A stretch of 64,000 bases of DNA. It comes from Erigeron canadensis. Taxonomy: Eukaryota; Streptophyta; Magnoliopsida; Asterales; Asteraceae. Positions 11,656 through 23,912 of this stretch are shown here, one piece after another. The notes below the pieces were generated by a model. That model did no database searches and was not told the origin of the DNA. It saw nothing but the letters and a program-made list of their open reading frames with translations. Positions within the stretch are counted from its first letter, which is position 1. Every line of letters starts with the position of its first letter. The position numbers were made by a program, and so were the translations under genes. The stretch is from the NCBI RefSeq assembly GCF_010389155.1, contig NC_057763.1, positions 7,440,649-7,504,648 of the forward strand. The letters run 5' to 3'.

Positions 11656-13153
11656 AGTATAATAATAAAAATACAATTACTAATTACTAAAAAAAAGGGT
11701 AAGTGGGTAGCAACCTTATGGTCTCATACACAGTCTTGATACCCTGAGTGCACACCAAATAGAATTCATGTTCGGCGGATTACTATCCTCATATATGGAC
11801 CACAATATATAACTCTTTTTTCTTTTGACAAGTTTTAAACTTATGAAAATGTATGTTCATGTGATTACATAAAGATGATACCATCCCATTGGTAAATATA
11901 ATTATAAATAAAACATTGAAAATTAAAATAAAAAGTCGTTATAATTCTTGAGTCGCTAAACACACTTTATAAAATCATATCGAAAAGTGATAAGCGCTCT
12001 TTATCAAAATAGTAATCATTTGGAAGGCTATTTACCAAAAGACGATCACTCGTGACCCAATTTGTTGGTTTGGACTTTTTGACTTCCAATTTTCTTCTTA
12101 TTTGGCGGTCATAGGCTCATAGCTGATATTCTCATCAGAATCCATAGAAATTATTTTCAAATATCAAAAATCTTGTAAAAGTTGAAATTTTGTGTTTATT
12201 GAAGAAATAGTGTAGTAAGAAAATTGTTATTGATGATTCATGATAGGCTACACCTTGTTAATTGGGCATATAAAAACCATAATAGAAAATAACCATTAAA
12301 TAGGTTTTTTACTTTTAACGTAATATCTAGCAAATACATTAATAAGAAAAAAGAGAAAAAATATCCACATAAGTATGTAACATGCTAACCCTCATTGCCT
12401 ACAACGCCACTACCACCGGTCCGCCATGTAGTGGGCACGATGGTTAACATTGGGGGATTGCTTTGGGGGAGGAACATGACCTTAGACTAAGAGAGTGTTT
12501 AGGATTATGTTTTAATTAATTAAAATGATTATCTGTTTATTATGTTTATAAAACCCAAATAATTTAAAAAAATGTTTGTATGAAAAGGTGATTATTTGTT
12601 ATTAAAAACACACTTTTAAAGAAGCATGTACATGCCTACTTTTTCAAATTACAATTTTAAAAATGTAAAATTTATTTTGTAAACCAAAAACCCCCCTAAG
12701 GGGTCTGGGGCTTATTGGGGGAGAGATATTGCACCATATGACGTCATGTCATACTCCAACAAACCATCCGAAAAAAAGGAACGAGACATCTTGTTTATAT
12801 GGCATGTTGTGACAAGTGAAAATGTATAATTGGTTGGGTATATTGTAAGTAAATAGGTGTGTAAATAGGTGTGTGGTGTGTATTAATTAAAAGTAAATGT
12901 GTGTATATTGCCGGCGGAATGCAATCGTCTTTCCTCTCATATCTTTTATACTTTTATTTATATAACTTTTATCAACCTTTATTTATTTAATACAAATAAA
13001 AATATTTATGATTATAAAAAAATAAAATAAAGAAAAGGTCAAATTTTAAGTGGAACATGAGTAGATAGAAATATGATTTTAACATATATAAATATGTTCT
13101 ATATCAAAAAGAGTAGAGTGTGAATAGTAACTCGCTTGTGTGTTATTATTCGT
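11656..13153. other. Gene-free AT-rich DNA
   Basis: No gene or complete element is visible. A G-rich stretch near 12440-12480 and another near 12695-12725 might be ends of a small DNA transposon, but I could not match inverted repeats or target duplications. Confidence 0.4.
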
Positions 13154-14108
13154 CCACAAGTGTAGAATAACAAGTCAAGAAATTACTAGAGATGACTAGT
13201 ATTAAACGTCAAGTAAGCATTAGATTGGACTAGTATTACGATTAATATAAATGCAAGAATATATATAACGTAATATGTACTTAAGCAATATAAAGATAAG
13301 CAAATAAGTAAAAGGTGAGACACAATGTAATTTTCAAGTTTATTTTATTTATTGATGTTAGATAAAATACAAGGTTGTTGCGGAACAAGGTATTACAAAG
13401 TAAGTATCTAAACAACCTATGAATTACAAGTGATCTAATCTTTGCTAAATAAACTCTTTGATCGAAATACTTAAAGTTGTGAAGTATGATTGTTTAGATC
13501 AAGAGTATTTGAGCAAAGACATCAAATTGCAAAAGTAAGTAATTTGGACGAGGAAGTGACTTGGTATTTATAGGCAAAAAGAATAAATATAATATTCTTT
13601 TTGCCGTACAAATATGGTTTCATGCATTTAAGGAAATTACATTAATTCCTTAAAAGCATTGATTAAAGTACAAGAATAAAGTCACATGATAGTGACTTGT
13701 CTTCTAATTAACCAACCACCTTTACATGCGTGTAAGGCTTTTAACAAAAGACAAATGGATTGTCCGGTTAAAGGCATGTAAAGGCATAAAGTCAATTCAT
13801 CGTAATCAGTGTTCAGACTTGTAAGGTCTAGAACACTGACAAGGACTCCAGTCAGGATATCTGGTAAGTCTTCCAGTGAGCTCCGCTATTTGTCAGACTT
13901 CTTTCTTCAGACTTCAGTCTTTGACTTCAGTGAGAATGTTCTTCAGTGGAAAGATCTTGACTGGAGTGAAGTCCAGTGAACAAATCTGGTGGAATCCAGA
14001 TTTCTATACAAGTAAGTTGTTCACTGGTCTTCACATAATTTCTGGACAAATCTTCAGAGGGCTCCAGTATTTACATCTGAAGCGAGTCCAGTAAATCTGG
14101 ACCTAACA
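13154..14108 (-). repeat. 3' LTR of SIRE-like element 1
   Basis: It is nearly identical to 33227-38158 once the nested insertion there is ignored. Its right edge, TAACA at 14108, is followed by a polypurine tract on the minus strand. The left edge is where similarity to the other LTR stops. It is dense in CCAGT/ACTGG words (seven between about 13840 and 14095). Confidence 0.9.
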
Positions 14109-14124
14109 AATTCCCCCTATTTGT
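14109..14124 (-). other. Polypurine tract of element 1
   Basis: The minus strand reads AACAAATAGGGGGAATT next to the 3' LTR start (TGTTAGGTCC). It would prime plus-strand synthesis and confirms orientation. Confidence 0.8.
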
Positions 14125-14399
14125 TTAGAAATTATGCAAGGATTTTCAAGCTTTTATTTATACAAGTTTGTGCTTGAAAAATCCTTAAAAAAAAAAAAAT
14201 TGATTAAGTCTAATTTGAATTTCTGGAGAGCCACTTTATAGATCATCAGTGTTCCCAGTTTGTACATTTTAATTTCTAGACTTAATCTGGATAAGTACTT
14301 GTAAAAAAAATAAGAATTGCAACTTATATTTACAGATATCAACTGGAGGAAAGTTACAATTTTATCAACATTAAAATAAATACAAGTACAATATCAGAT

Positions 14400-17300
14400 T
14401 CAGGCCAATTTCTTTTCAGCATGCCCAGCTGGCTCTTCAGTGGCCTTCCTCTTTACACCTGGAGATGAAGACGAAGTAAGAGAAGTCCTTAAGCCCAGCT
14501 CCATCTCCATCAACTCCTTCCTCATCCATTCCTTACCAATCCTCTTCATAAAGTATTTCACATCTTGGGAGACATCTTTACCCCTGAATGAAAGCCCAAT
14601 CTCTCTTAACTCTGACCACCCAAAAGCCTTGATTGAGGTGTCTTTTCTTTCATCAGTAAAGTTCCCTTCTCTGAAGAGTTTGACATGGAACTTAGAGAAG
14701 TTATCAAGATTTTCTGCCAGATGGATCTCAGCACCCAGTATAGTTCGGACATCAGCTCTAAATTGTGACAAATGTTCATACTTTTCTTTTGTCTAAGCCC
14801 TTTTCACCATTTTATCCACTTCCCTGGACACCTTTCTCTGTTTAACAACTTGTTGAAATTTTTCTTTATTAATCCTTTCAGTTGTGTTCAAGGGAATGAA
14901 GGTACTGAGATCTGCAGCTCTGGCAGCTTCGGTTTTTCTGAATGGTGCCTTGGGCAAACCCTTGACTTTCTTCCTATATTCATGCTCCAGAGCAGTTGCA
15001 TTACTCCTTACTTGTTGCTGGAGATTTTTCAGTTCTTCTCTTCTCTGGGCAATAAGATCCAGTATGCTCACCCCATAAATTTCAGAATCATATACTTGTT
15101 CATCATGAGCATACATGGATCGAATATAGACATCATCCAAGGCATCCAGACACTTCTTCAGCCTGGGATCATCCTTCATCTTCTTGTAAACTTCAATTTC
15201 TACGCCCAACCTACCAGCGTTGTAAGAATCCAGAGTCCCATGCCTGGCCATATCCAACTGGTGAGCAATCAAGTCATCTTTTAAGTTTTTCTTGAAGATT
15301 TCAATTAAGATGCACTCTTGCTCCAGTCTCTTTGCCTTGGCCTCATCAGCAGACACATACTCTTCTGCTTAATTTGTTGGTTTCCCAAATACCACTTTCT
15401 TTCTTTTGAGACTTTTCATTGTTGTAGTGATATCTGGGAACTCTTCAAAAACTGGCTCACTGGCATCAGTACCAGCAGCCTCTTCCTCAACCTGTCCACT
15501 GGCTTTAGTACCAGTGACATCTTTCAACATATTTCCTCTGAACTTCCTAACAACTTCATCACTGAGGGTGCTGACCACTGAGTTTTTCTCCAGGGTTGGG
15601 CTGCTCTCCAGAGAGCTTATTCTGGTGGTCAAATTCTGAACATCACCAGTCAGACTTGCCAGAGGTTGAGCAACTTCAGTTTGAATGGCAGTCTGAACAA
15701 TTCTTACCACATCCTCCTTGATACCCTGGACTGCAACTTGTACTGATTCAGAATTTCTATTTGTAGCCATGACAAGTTCATCCAGCTTCTCAAAGACTAT
15801 CTTCTCATTACCAGCAAAAATGTTCATTTCTGACTTAAGATTATTGGAAATTATAGATTTGAAGTCAGAAATAACCTGAGAAGAGGCTGAAGTGATCTCT
15901 TCAGGTCCGCCACCTTATCAAAAAGGCCTTGGACCTTGGTTGAAGAAGAAGAGGAGAGACCACTGGAAGGATTGGTGATTCTGGTGATTGATGATGCTGG
16001 CACCACCCTTGTGATATTTTCAGTTGGTTGGGTGACTGCCAGTGGTTCAGAATGTTGATTTTCTGGTGCAAAGGGTGATTCAAGAATTGTTGTTGTTTGT
16101 TCTGGAAGGGTTGTTGGTGTATTTTCTGGGGGTGGAGGAGGCATATCAGATAGAATTGACTGGGAGACAGAGTGGATGGTGCGATCAATTTCTTCTTCTC
16201 CCAGAAAACTCATATTGACACCAAAATCATTATCCTCAGACAGTGGAGAGTCAACCATATCCCAATCTGGGCCGGTTCCACCTGCCTGGTCCTCTACTTG
16301 TATATTCTCCACCCCAACATTCAAATCAATCTGAGCCACCTGCTCTAGATTCTCTCCTTCAACCTGCCTAACTTGTTCCCCCTCAACTTCTTCAACAATC
16401 AGGGACCTATCAGCAGCCATGATGTCCCCACTTTCAGCAGTTGCCATTGGAATGACAAGAGGTGATCCAGATCCTCTTTCTTCTTCACCACTTCCTTCTA
16501 CTTGTACTGGGGAAGTGGTTACTGGGGCAGTTTCCTGACCCATTTCTCCAGAATCTTGATGAGTAGATTCTGGAAGGGCTGATACCAGAACCCCGTCTCT
16601 CCTCAGACGACGAGTTCTATTCCTTGGCCTGGTGGGGTTAGGTGGAATTTCAACAATATTCACACCAGGCTGCTGAAGATCTGGGGCGATCTGAGAAATA
16701 GGTTGCACCCTTTCAGCAGTACCATCATCAACAATTTCCTCATCATTATGAGGCTCACCAGGAACCTCCTCATCAGGTGATGATGCAATTGCATCTTCTT
16801 GAATTTTGAATTGATAAAGCATCACCGATGGAATGTCGACCTCAGTAGGAGATGAGGTCAACTAGTTGAGGTCCCTCAGATATTCACACATTAAAAAATG
16901 ACTTGTATTTACATTGTACTCATTCTTCAGGGCCCTCCTGAATATGATGGACAGAAATCGAATGCAAGGAATGAAGGCCTTCCTGCTCTTGACCCTCAGT
17001 CTGTCCACCAGATCATTGAAGAAGATCTGGGCAAAGTCCACCCTGTATCCATTCCATAGGCAGTAAGCAATTTGGAGCTGTGTCTGGTTAATCTGATCCA
17101 GACCTCCAGAACTGCCACCCAAACACTCAACAAGATGAGTGAAGAAATAGCTCCATGAGTCTGTCAGCCTGCTCATATATACAGTGCCCTTCCTGAGCAG
17201 CTGACCATTCTCGTCCACTATTTCTGTGTGCCCCATCAACCTGCACACCTCCCTGGTATTGATTCCAGATGGAATCTCAATGGGCATTTCATTTTCATCA

Positions 17301-17676
17301 AAATAATTCATCCTCAGGCATCTCTAAGGGAATCAACAGTAATGATGAAGTGTTTGGTGCCTTGCTTTAAGGTGTAGTGGATGGATTCATCACTTTCCAC
17401 GTACACAGCAGTATACCAGAATTCACAGAGATATTCATGATACATTTTGCCCGGATTTAGAGTTAGGGCACCATAAAGTAGACTACTCAAGAAGAAGGTG
17501 TTCAACCTTCCAATGATAGAAGTGGCAGTGTGATTTGTTGAGAGTTTTGCCATCCAGTTATTCATATTTATGCGGATGGCATCAGCAGAAAAAGATATAT
17601 GAGATGCCTTCTTGACATTATCAGCAGGATTATAGTTTGCAGCAAGAAGATTTTTAGGAGATGGTTTAGGAGCCAT
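14400..17676 (-). pseudogene. SIRE extra (envelope-position) ORF, first assembled copy
   Basis: Six consecutive minus-strand frames (17676-17314, 17311-16862, 16861-15851, 15827-15369, 15356-14793, 14771-14400) cover one ~1090-codon ORF. Part of the breakage is small: at 17314 one base is missing relative to the second copy, and at 16862 a TAG replaces the CAG found there. The start MAPKPSPKNL at 17676 is plausible. Order: an N-terminal globular region with a core FFTHLVECLGGSSGGLDQ; a long acidic Pro/Ser/Glu-rich middle; a C-terminal coiled coil with RREELKNLQQQ; and a basic end with VKRKATEEP. I see no signal peptide or clear membrane segment, so 'envelope-like' is a position-based label only. 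The function is unknown. Confidence 0.7.
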
Positions 17677-18639
17677 TTTAGATATTATGAAAATGAAAGT
17701 GAAAGCAGAAATTTAATAAGAGAGATGATGATGATTGGAGAGTAAATGAAGAAGGAAATAAATGAAGGAATTTGAAGATATGGGAGTAAATGATTTTTCG
17801 AGATGAATCTAAAAGTGAAGGTAAATGCGAGTATTTATAGAGGAAAGAGAAAAATGGAATTCAAAACGGTAAGTTTGAAAAAGTTCAAAACAGTTTTGAT
17901 CGGTTTTGACATCCGCATTTAATGTTTCCCATCACACATAAATGTATGACGGTTGACAGCCCACAAAAAATACCCACTAACACTTTTTGTCTTCCCAAGG
18001 TAACAAAAACCATCATTTAAATTGAAAGTGTCATGCCACGTAAGCTGAACAGTAACTGTCCAGATGAAAAATTTGTAAGGTTGGCATGCACTATCCTTGA
18101 TTATTAAAAAGAAATGATTTAACACACACAAACTCATTTTAATGCATCTGGAGGTTGACTGGACACTCCAGTTTCACTGGTAGATTAGGCCAGTAGAACA
18201 TGCATTAATGGTACACTGGAGGGACACTCCAGTAAGTACCCAGAATTGACCATTCTGGTAATCCTCAAATACGCACATCAACTAATATAAACAAATGAGA
18301 GGGACACATTTACAAAGCAACAGAAGTTACTTCAAACATGCACATCAACTTATCCAGTATTAATGAGAGGGACACATTTACAAGGTACTAGAAACATTTT
18401 TCAAAAAAATTTGTCCAGTGAGAAATAAATTAATAAATTCTCCCTGAAACTTAGATATATATATAAAAAATGTGGTCTGAGTCTTTCCCCTGGAATGGTG
18501 ATCCATAATCTATCAGTGCAAAGATAGTATCACAAAGGCGTTCGATAGCTTTACTGGTATAGATTTATAAATCTGGATCAAAGAACCTGCCAGTGTCACA
18601 AAGGCGTTCATAAAAGGTTCCAGATAAGGGTTCACCATT
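17677..18639 (-). other. Spacer between pol and extra ORF, copy 1
   Basis: It is noncoding. It contains a cluster of ACTGGA/TCCAGT words at 18165-18260 and two near-copies of a ~65-bp segment around GAGAGGGACACATTTACAA (18297 and 18364). The second assembled copy is at 26593-27541. It may be the untranslated leader of the extra ORF; that is inference. Confidence 0.5.
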
Positions 18640-20160
18640 CCCAACTCACTGACAAGATTTTGAAAAGTTTTCTCATCCAAAGGTTTTGTAAAAATGTCAG
18701 CAAGTTGTTTATCAGTGGGAATAAAGTGGATTTCAACATCATTCTTCATTACATGATCGCGAATAAAATGATACCTAACATCAATGTGTTTCGTCTTGGA
18801 ATGCATGACTGGATTGTTTGAGATAGCAATGGCACTGGTATTGTCACAAAAGATAGGAGTCTTTGAATACTTAATACCATAATCAAGCAACTGGTGCTTC
18901 ATCCAGAGTATCTGAGCACAACACTGGCTGCAGACACATATTCTGCTTCAGCAGTGGATAAAGAAACTGAGGTTTGCTTCTTACTGGTCCAGCTCACCAG
19001 TTTGCCACCAAGGAAATGACATCCACCAGTAGTGGATTTCCTGTCTATCTTACAACCTGCATGATCTGAATCTGAATAACCATTAGATCTAAGCCTGAGC
19101 CTTTGGGATACCAAAGACCCAAACTGGGAGTACCCTTAAGGTACTTCAAAATGCGCTTTACAGCCGCCAGATGAGATTCTTTTGGGTTAGACTGATATCT
19201 GGCACAAAGACATGTCGCAAACATTATATCTGGTCTACTAGCAGTTAAATACATTAGTGAACCAATCATGCCTATATAGACAGTGGTGTTCACTGGTTTC
19301 CCATCAGGGTCTGAATCTATTGTTAAAGGTGCAGAAATAGGAGTTGATTTTGAGGGTAAAGAATTCATATCGAATTTTCTTAAAATATCTCTAACATATT
19401 TTTCTTGATTAATAAAGATAGCATCACTAGTTTGTTTAATCTGGAGTCCAAGAAAAAATGTTAATTCACCCATTAAACTCATTTCAAATTTTGAAGACAT
19501 GATTTTTGAAAATTTCTTGCACAAAGATTCATTAGTAGAACCAAAAATATCATCAACATAAACTTGTACCAACAGAAGATTACCTCTTTCACGAAGAATA
19601 AATAAGGTATTGTCAATTGCACCTCTTTTGAAACCATTTTCTGATAAGTGTTTGGTCAGAGTATCATACCAGGCTCGAGGGCTTGTCTGAGGCCATACAG
19701 TGCCTTGTCCAGACGATATACCCAATGTGGATGCTTTTCATCAATGAAGCCTGGAGGTTGCTTGACAAAAACTTCTTCTTCTAATTCTCCATTCAAAAAT
19801 GCACTTTTTACGTCCATCTGGTAAACCTTGAACTTATGATGAGCAGCAAAGGCTAAAAACATTCTGATGGCTTCTAACCTCGCTACTGGTGCAAATGATT
19901 CTTCAAAGTGAAGGTCTGTCTGGACGTACCCTTGTGCCACCAATCTGGCCTTATTTCTGATTACATGACCATCTTCGTCAACCTTATTCCTGAAGGCCCA
20001 TCTGGTTCCAATTGGTTCTTTCTTGCCAACTGGAGGAGGAACCAGATTCCAAACTTTATTTCGTTCAAACTGGTGAAGCTCTTCTTGCATAGCTATCACC
20101 CAGATTGGTCATTCATTGCCTCGTCAATCTTCTTCGGTTCCATAGTGATAAGAAGCTGAC
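18640..20160 (-). pseudogene. RT-RNase H, first assembled copy (element 1)
   Basis: Minus-strand pieces 20099-19656, 19725-19045, 19114-18899 and 18902-18513 carry copia reverse transcriptase ([36 protein letters not shown] with the catalytic D-D pair) and RNase H ([36 protein letters not shown]). Several one-base indels break the frame; the second copy at 27542-29475 is open across most of them, so many are probably sequencing or assembly errors. The enzyme would convert element RNA to DNA. Confidence 0.85.
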
Positions 20161-20373
20161 ATATAGACATTGTTCATTAGAGGCACTTCTGGTCTGAACC
20201 CCTCTACTGGAGTCACTGATAATTGGTTGATTGGGTGAGCTTTTGTCCACTTAGAGTATTGACTAGGATTGTTTCTTACAACAATTAGTGCAAGAATTCA
20301 TTGATTTTCTGGAGTAGGATCTTGCCAGACAACTTCAGCATCTTCATCAGAATCTGTAAGATCACGATTTGCA

Positions 20374-21640
20374 TCATAAATTCTTCATTTGAAGGCATTT
20401 CTTGGATACTGGCTCAAAATCAATTGAATCTGATACTGGAGGAGTAGTACGAACATCTGATCCAATAACAAGTTCAGAGGGTAGTTTGAAACTTATTGAA
20501 GGATAGAATGAAGTATTACTGGGAGGTTTTTCAAATTGCACTGGTTCCAAGTCAGGATCTGGAAGCATCTTCAGATGAATCTTGTTTAGTTGATAGGATC
20601 AGATTCACCAAAGATAATTGGACTTTCTGGGGGAGAATTAAGGGTGGCCTTTTATTGATTGCTTCATTTGACTCATCAAATGTGACATGTATTGACTCCT
20701 GGACCTTTTCCAGTCTCTTGTTGTAGACTCTGAAGGCTTTACGAATGGCTGAATATCCTAAGAAATATCCCTCATCAGCTTTGGCATCAAATTTGCCTAA
20801 CTGACTGGAGTCGTTCAGGATGTATCTGGACATCCAAAAACGTGAAAATAACCAATATTTGGTTTTCTATTTCTCAATATTTCATAGGATGTCTTCTTGT
20901 GTCTCTTCACGTATACTGAGCGATTTTGAGTATGACAAGCGGTTGCAATTGCTTCAGCCAGTACATTTTAGGAAGACCAGATTCAGCAAGCATACTCTTG
21001 GGAGCTTCTATCAGCGTTCTGTTCTTTCTTTCTACAACTCCATTCTGTTCTGGTGTGTGTGTGATGAGAAATTCTGGGAGATGCCAGTGTCAGTGCAGAA
21101 TTTCTCCAGAATTGCATTCTGGAATTCTGTTCCATTATCACTTCTTAACTGACACACTTTTTGCTTGTATTTGAGTTCAATTTGCTTGATAAGAGCGATG
21201 ATTTCAGCAGCAGTTTCATTCTTTGATCTAAGAAATATTACCCAACAATATCTGGAGTATTCATCAACAACTACCAGGGTATATTTCTTACCAGCACGAG
21301 TCTGAACATTCACTGGACCAAAGAGGTCCATATGAAGCATATGAAGAGGTTCAGGTATGCTAAAATTCTGTTTTGTCTTGAAACTGTACGTTTCTGCTTC
21401 CCCATCTCGCATCCTGGACATGGCCTTTCTTTTTGAAGGAGATAGAAGGTATCCCATCTGCGAGTTGTTTTCTGGATAACTTGTTGATATTTTTGAAATT
21501 TAAATGGGACAACCTTTTATGCCATAGCCATTTGTGTGCTTCATCAGCCTTGTATAGAAACACTGCTCTGAAGGAGAGCTTTCCATATCCATATGTACAC
21601 ATTCCTTTTTTGGGAGCAATCAATACTACTTCCAATCCTT
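20374..21640 (-). pseudogene. Integrase, first assembled copy (element 1)
   Basis: Frames 21635-21360, 21457-21032, 20833-20552 and 20568-20374 give the copia integrase: the pre-integrase zinc region (LWHKRLSHLNFKNINKL), the DDE core with HMDLFGPVNVQ and RSDNGTEFQNAI, and the C-terminal KADEGYFLGYSAIRKAFR. The catalytic-Glu region (PEQNG) falls where this copy is frameshifted near 21050. The same region is better preserved at 29513-30558. Indels increase from left to right toward the gap. Confidence 0.8.
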
Positions 21641-23812
21641 ATAAATACGATGCCTTAAGAGATGTTAAATAACACCTGGTAGCCATCATCACACAACTGG
21701 CTCACTTAGGATTATACTTCAACCCATTTACATAAGCCACTCGTCTGAATTTGACTTGACCATTGTTCAGAAACCTATCCCTCAGTCTTCCCAGAACCAT
21801 CATTTCCAAAGTAATGGAGGGTCCGTCTGAAACTTCAAACTCTTCCCGCAGGGTCTTACTCCGGTCATTGTCCTGCCAGCAGCCCTGTCAAGATACCAAT
21901 ATATTTCTTTCGATCGCCCTGCACATCACCAGATTATTAGTTTAAAGGTTTGCGAACCCATCGACTGACGGGTTCTCTGGATCCACAAGGGATCCCCACA
22001 GGTATCTGGTTGATTTCACTTTCAAAAATAGTGGGTTTCTCAGTAAACACCATTGGAACTGACAATTTTTAAACCTTTTCTTTTTCTGTCAATAGGCTGT
22101 CTCGATTTTTCTTTCTTGGAAAAAGGTTTGTATTTTGTTTAGGGCCAGATGAAGTGCCCTCAAAATTGTTAATTCTTGCAATACAACTTTGAACTTGACG
22201 AGCCAGTAGTTGAAACTGACTCTCTAGCCTTAACCAAATATTTTCTCAGATGACACCATAGCCTTTCCAGTTGACTGTACTTTGGCTTAGGTGGAGGAAC
22301 AACTTCTCTTTTTCTGAACTGTGGTTCTTTAGAAGATGATTAAGGCAAAGGTTTATTCTGCTTAACCTTCTTGACTGGAGCATTCATCTGTGAGCTCCAG
22401 TCTTACCTCAGACCTATGAACAGGAGGAATAATACAAGTTTTGGGTGTTGTTGGTTCATCATAGATAGTGCTATGTGGTTTTAACACTTCAGGCAGTCGG
22501 TCAACAACAGGTATTAATGCAGCAGCATTAACATCACCCCCCAGATATGCACGTTTTTGGGAGGGTACTGGTTACGTGCAGCATCATATGTTCTTGGTCT
22601 CAAGCCATGACTGGATAACCAGTTTTTCTTTTGATAAAAGATTTTCCAGTTCTTCCTTTTCTTGGACCAGTTGTTCAGTAACCAAAACTTGTGCTTTGAA
22701 AGCTAGTTCAATATCTTGCAATTCTTTTAACTTAGATGTATTTGTCATTTCAGAAAAATCTGTTCAAAATTATTTGACATTTCTGAACGAACAGTTTCCA
22801 CAAACTTAAATCAGAGTTTAAAGCTTCAGCAATGTCCAATTTAACTAAGGATCAGTTTCTTTGCATAATCTATTACCTTTTAATGACAATGTCCACCCAT
22901 CTTCCAGATGTGATATCTTCTTTCACCAGATGACCTTCATAGCTAGAGCCATAAACAACAATCTCTTTCCTCTTCATCATGCTGATGAGTCCAGAGGGAA
23001 CCCAGTCTTCTTTTGCCACCATGCATTTATTATTATCTTTTCTGCAGACATGAGAGCAATTTGAGCTTAAGCTTTTTGTATTTTAATCTGTAGCTATCAT
23101 CAGGCTTGTATAAGAAGTTGATGGACCAGATTGTGAGACAAACGATTGGACTTGCACTCTTTCATGAAATGACCTTTTCTGCCACACTTAAAGCATGTCA
23201 AATTGGTCTATCAGTGAAGAGGGTGGCTGGTGTGCACTTGTGTTCTGATTAGTGTCTCTGTCTTTGAAACGGTTAAAACGTTTTAGCCATCATAGCCATT
23301 AGATCATCACTTTTCAGTTTCATCATAATCTGGAGAGATATTATTCATGACTCCAGAATCCATTAATTCAGACATCATCTCTTCTAGAAAATACATTCTC
23401 GGAAGACATTAATGCTGCACATGGTGTTCAGTATGACTAACCAGGGGAACAATGGAAGCATGAATTAATAGCATCTTTTTTGCCCTCAATTCTCTGGGCT
23501 TGATTCTCTTCAGTAAATCGAAGGCTCCACAAAAAGATGACAGAGTATGGGAATGCAAGGTTTTACCTTGTCTAAGACCACGATCATATGAGACCATTTT
23601 GAAGGAAGAATATCACAAAATTTTTCAAGAGTATGTCCTTGTCCTTCCTCTACCCCAAGCCCTCTAACTGGTTTATGATAGACATAAATCTGGTGTAGGT
23701 ACCAGTTAATGGGAAAAGCACTATGTAGGAATTAGAGCTTCAGGAACGTCCCCGAGGATCATGACTTTTAAATAGTGTCATATTGACCAGTCTCCTTTCC
23801 TCTTCAGACCAA
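21641..23812 (-). pseudogene. Protease and gag, first assembled copy (element 1), error-rich
   Basis: Conceptual reading is broken by many small indels, but the sequence follows 30600-32799 almost base for base: the protease site, then the helical Gag C-terminal part, then the knuckle region near 23190. Around 23200-23290 the text becomes scrambled relative to the second copy. It ends abruptly at the N-run, inside gag. I treat it as the low-quality end of a contig. Confidence 0.75.
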
Positions 23813-23912
23813 NNNNNNNNNNNNNNNNNNNNNNNNNNNNNNNNNNNNNNNNNNNNNNNNNNNNNNNNNNNNNNNNNNNNNNNNNNNNNNNNNNNNNNNN
23901 NNNNNNNNNNNN
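23813..23912. other. Assembly gap, exactly 100 N
   Basis: A run of 100 Ns is a conventional placeholder for a gap of unknown size. Left of it the sequence ends in gag; right of it the sequence resumes in the extra ORF at a point equivalent to 14969. Confidence 0.99.

Noticed and set aside
12440..12740. Possible DNA transposon with G-rich ends
   Set aside because: GGGGGA-like stretches at both ends do not form convincing inverted repeats, and no target duplication was found.
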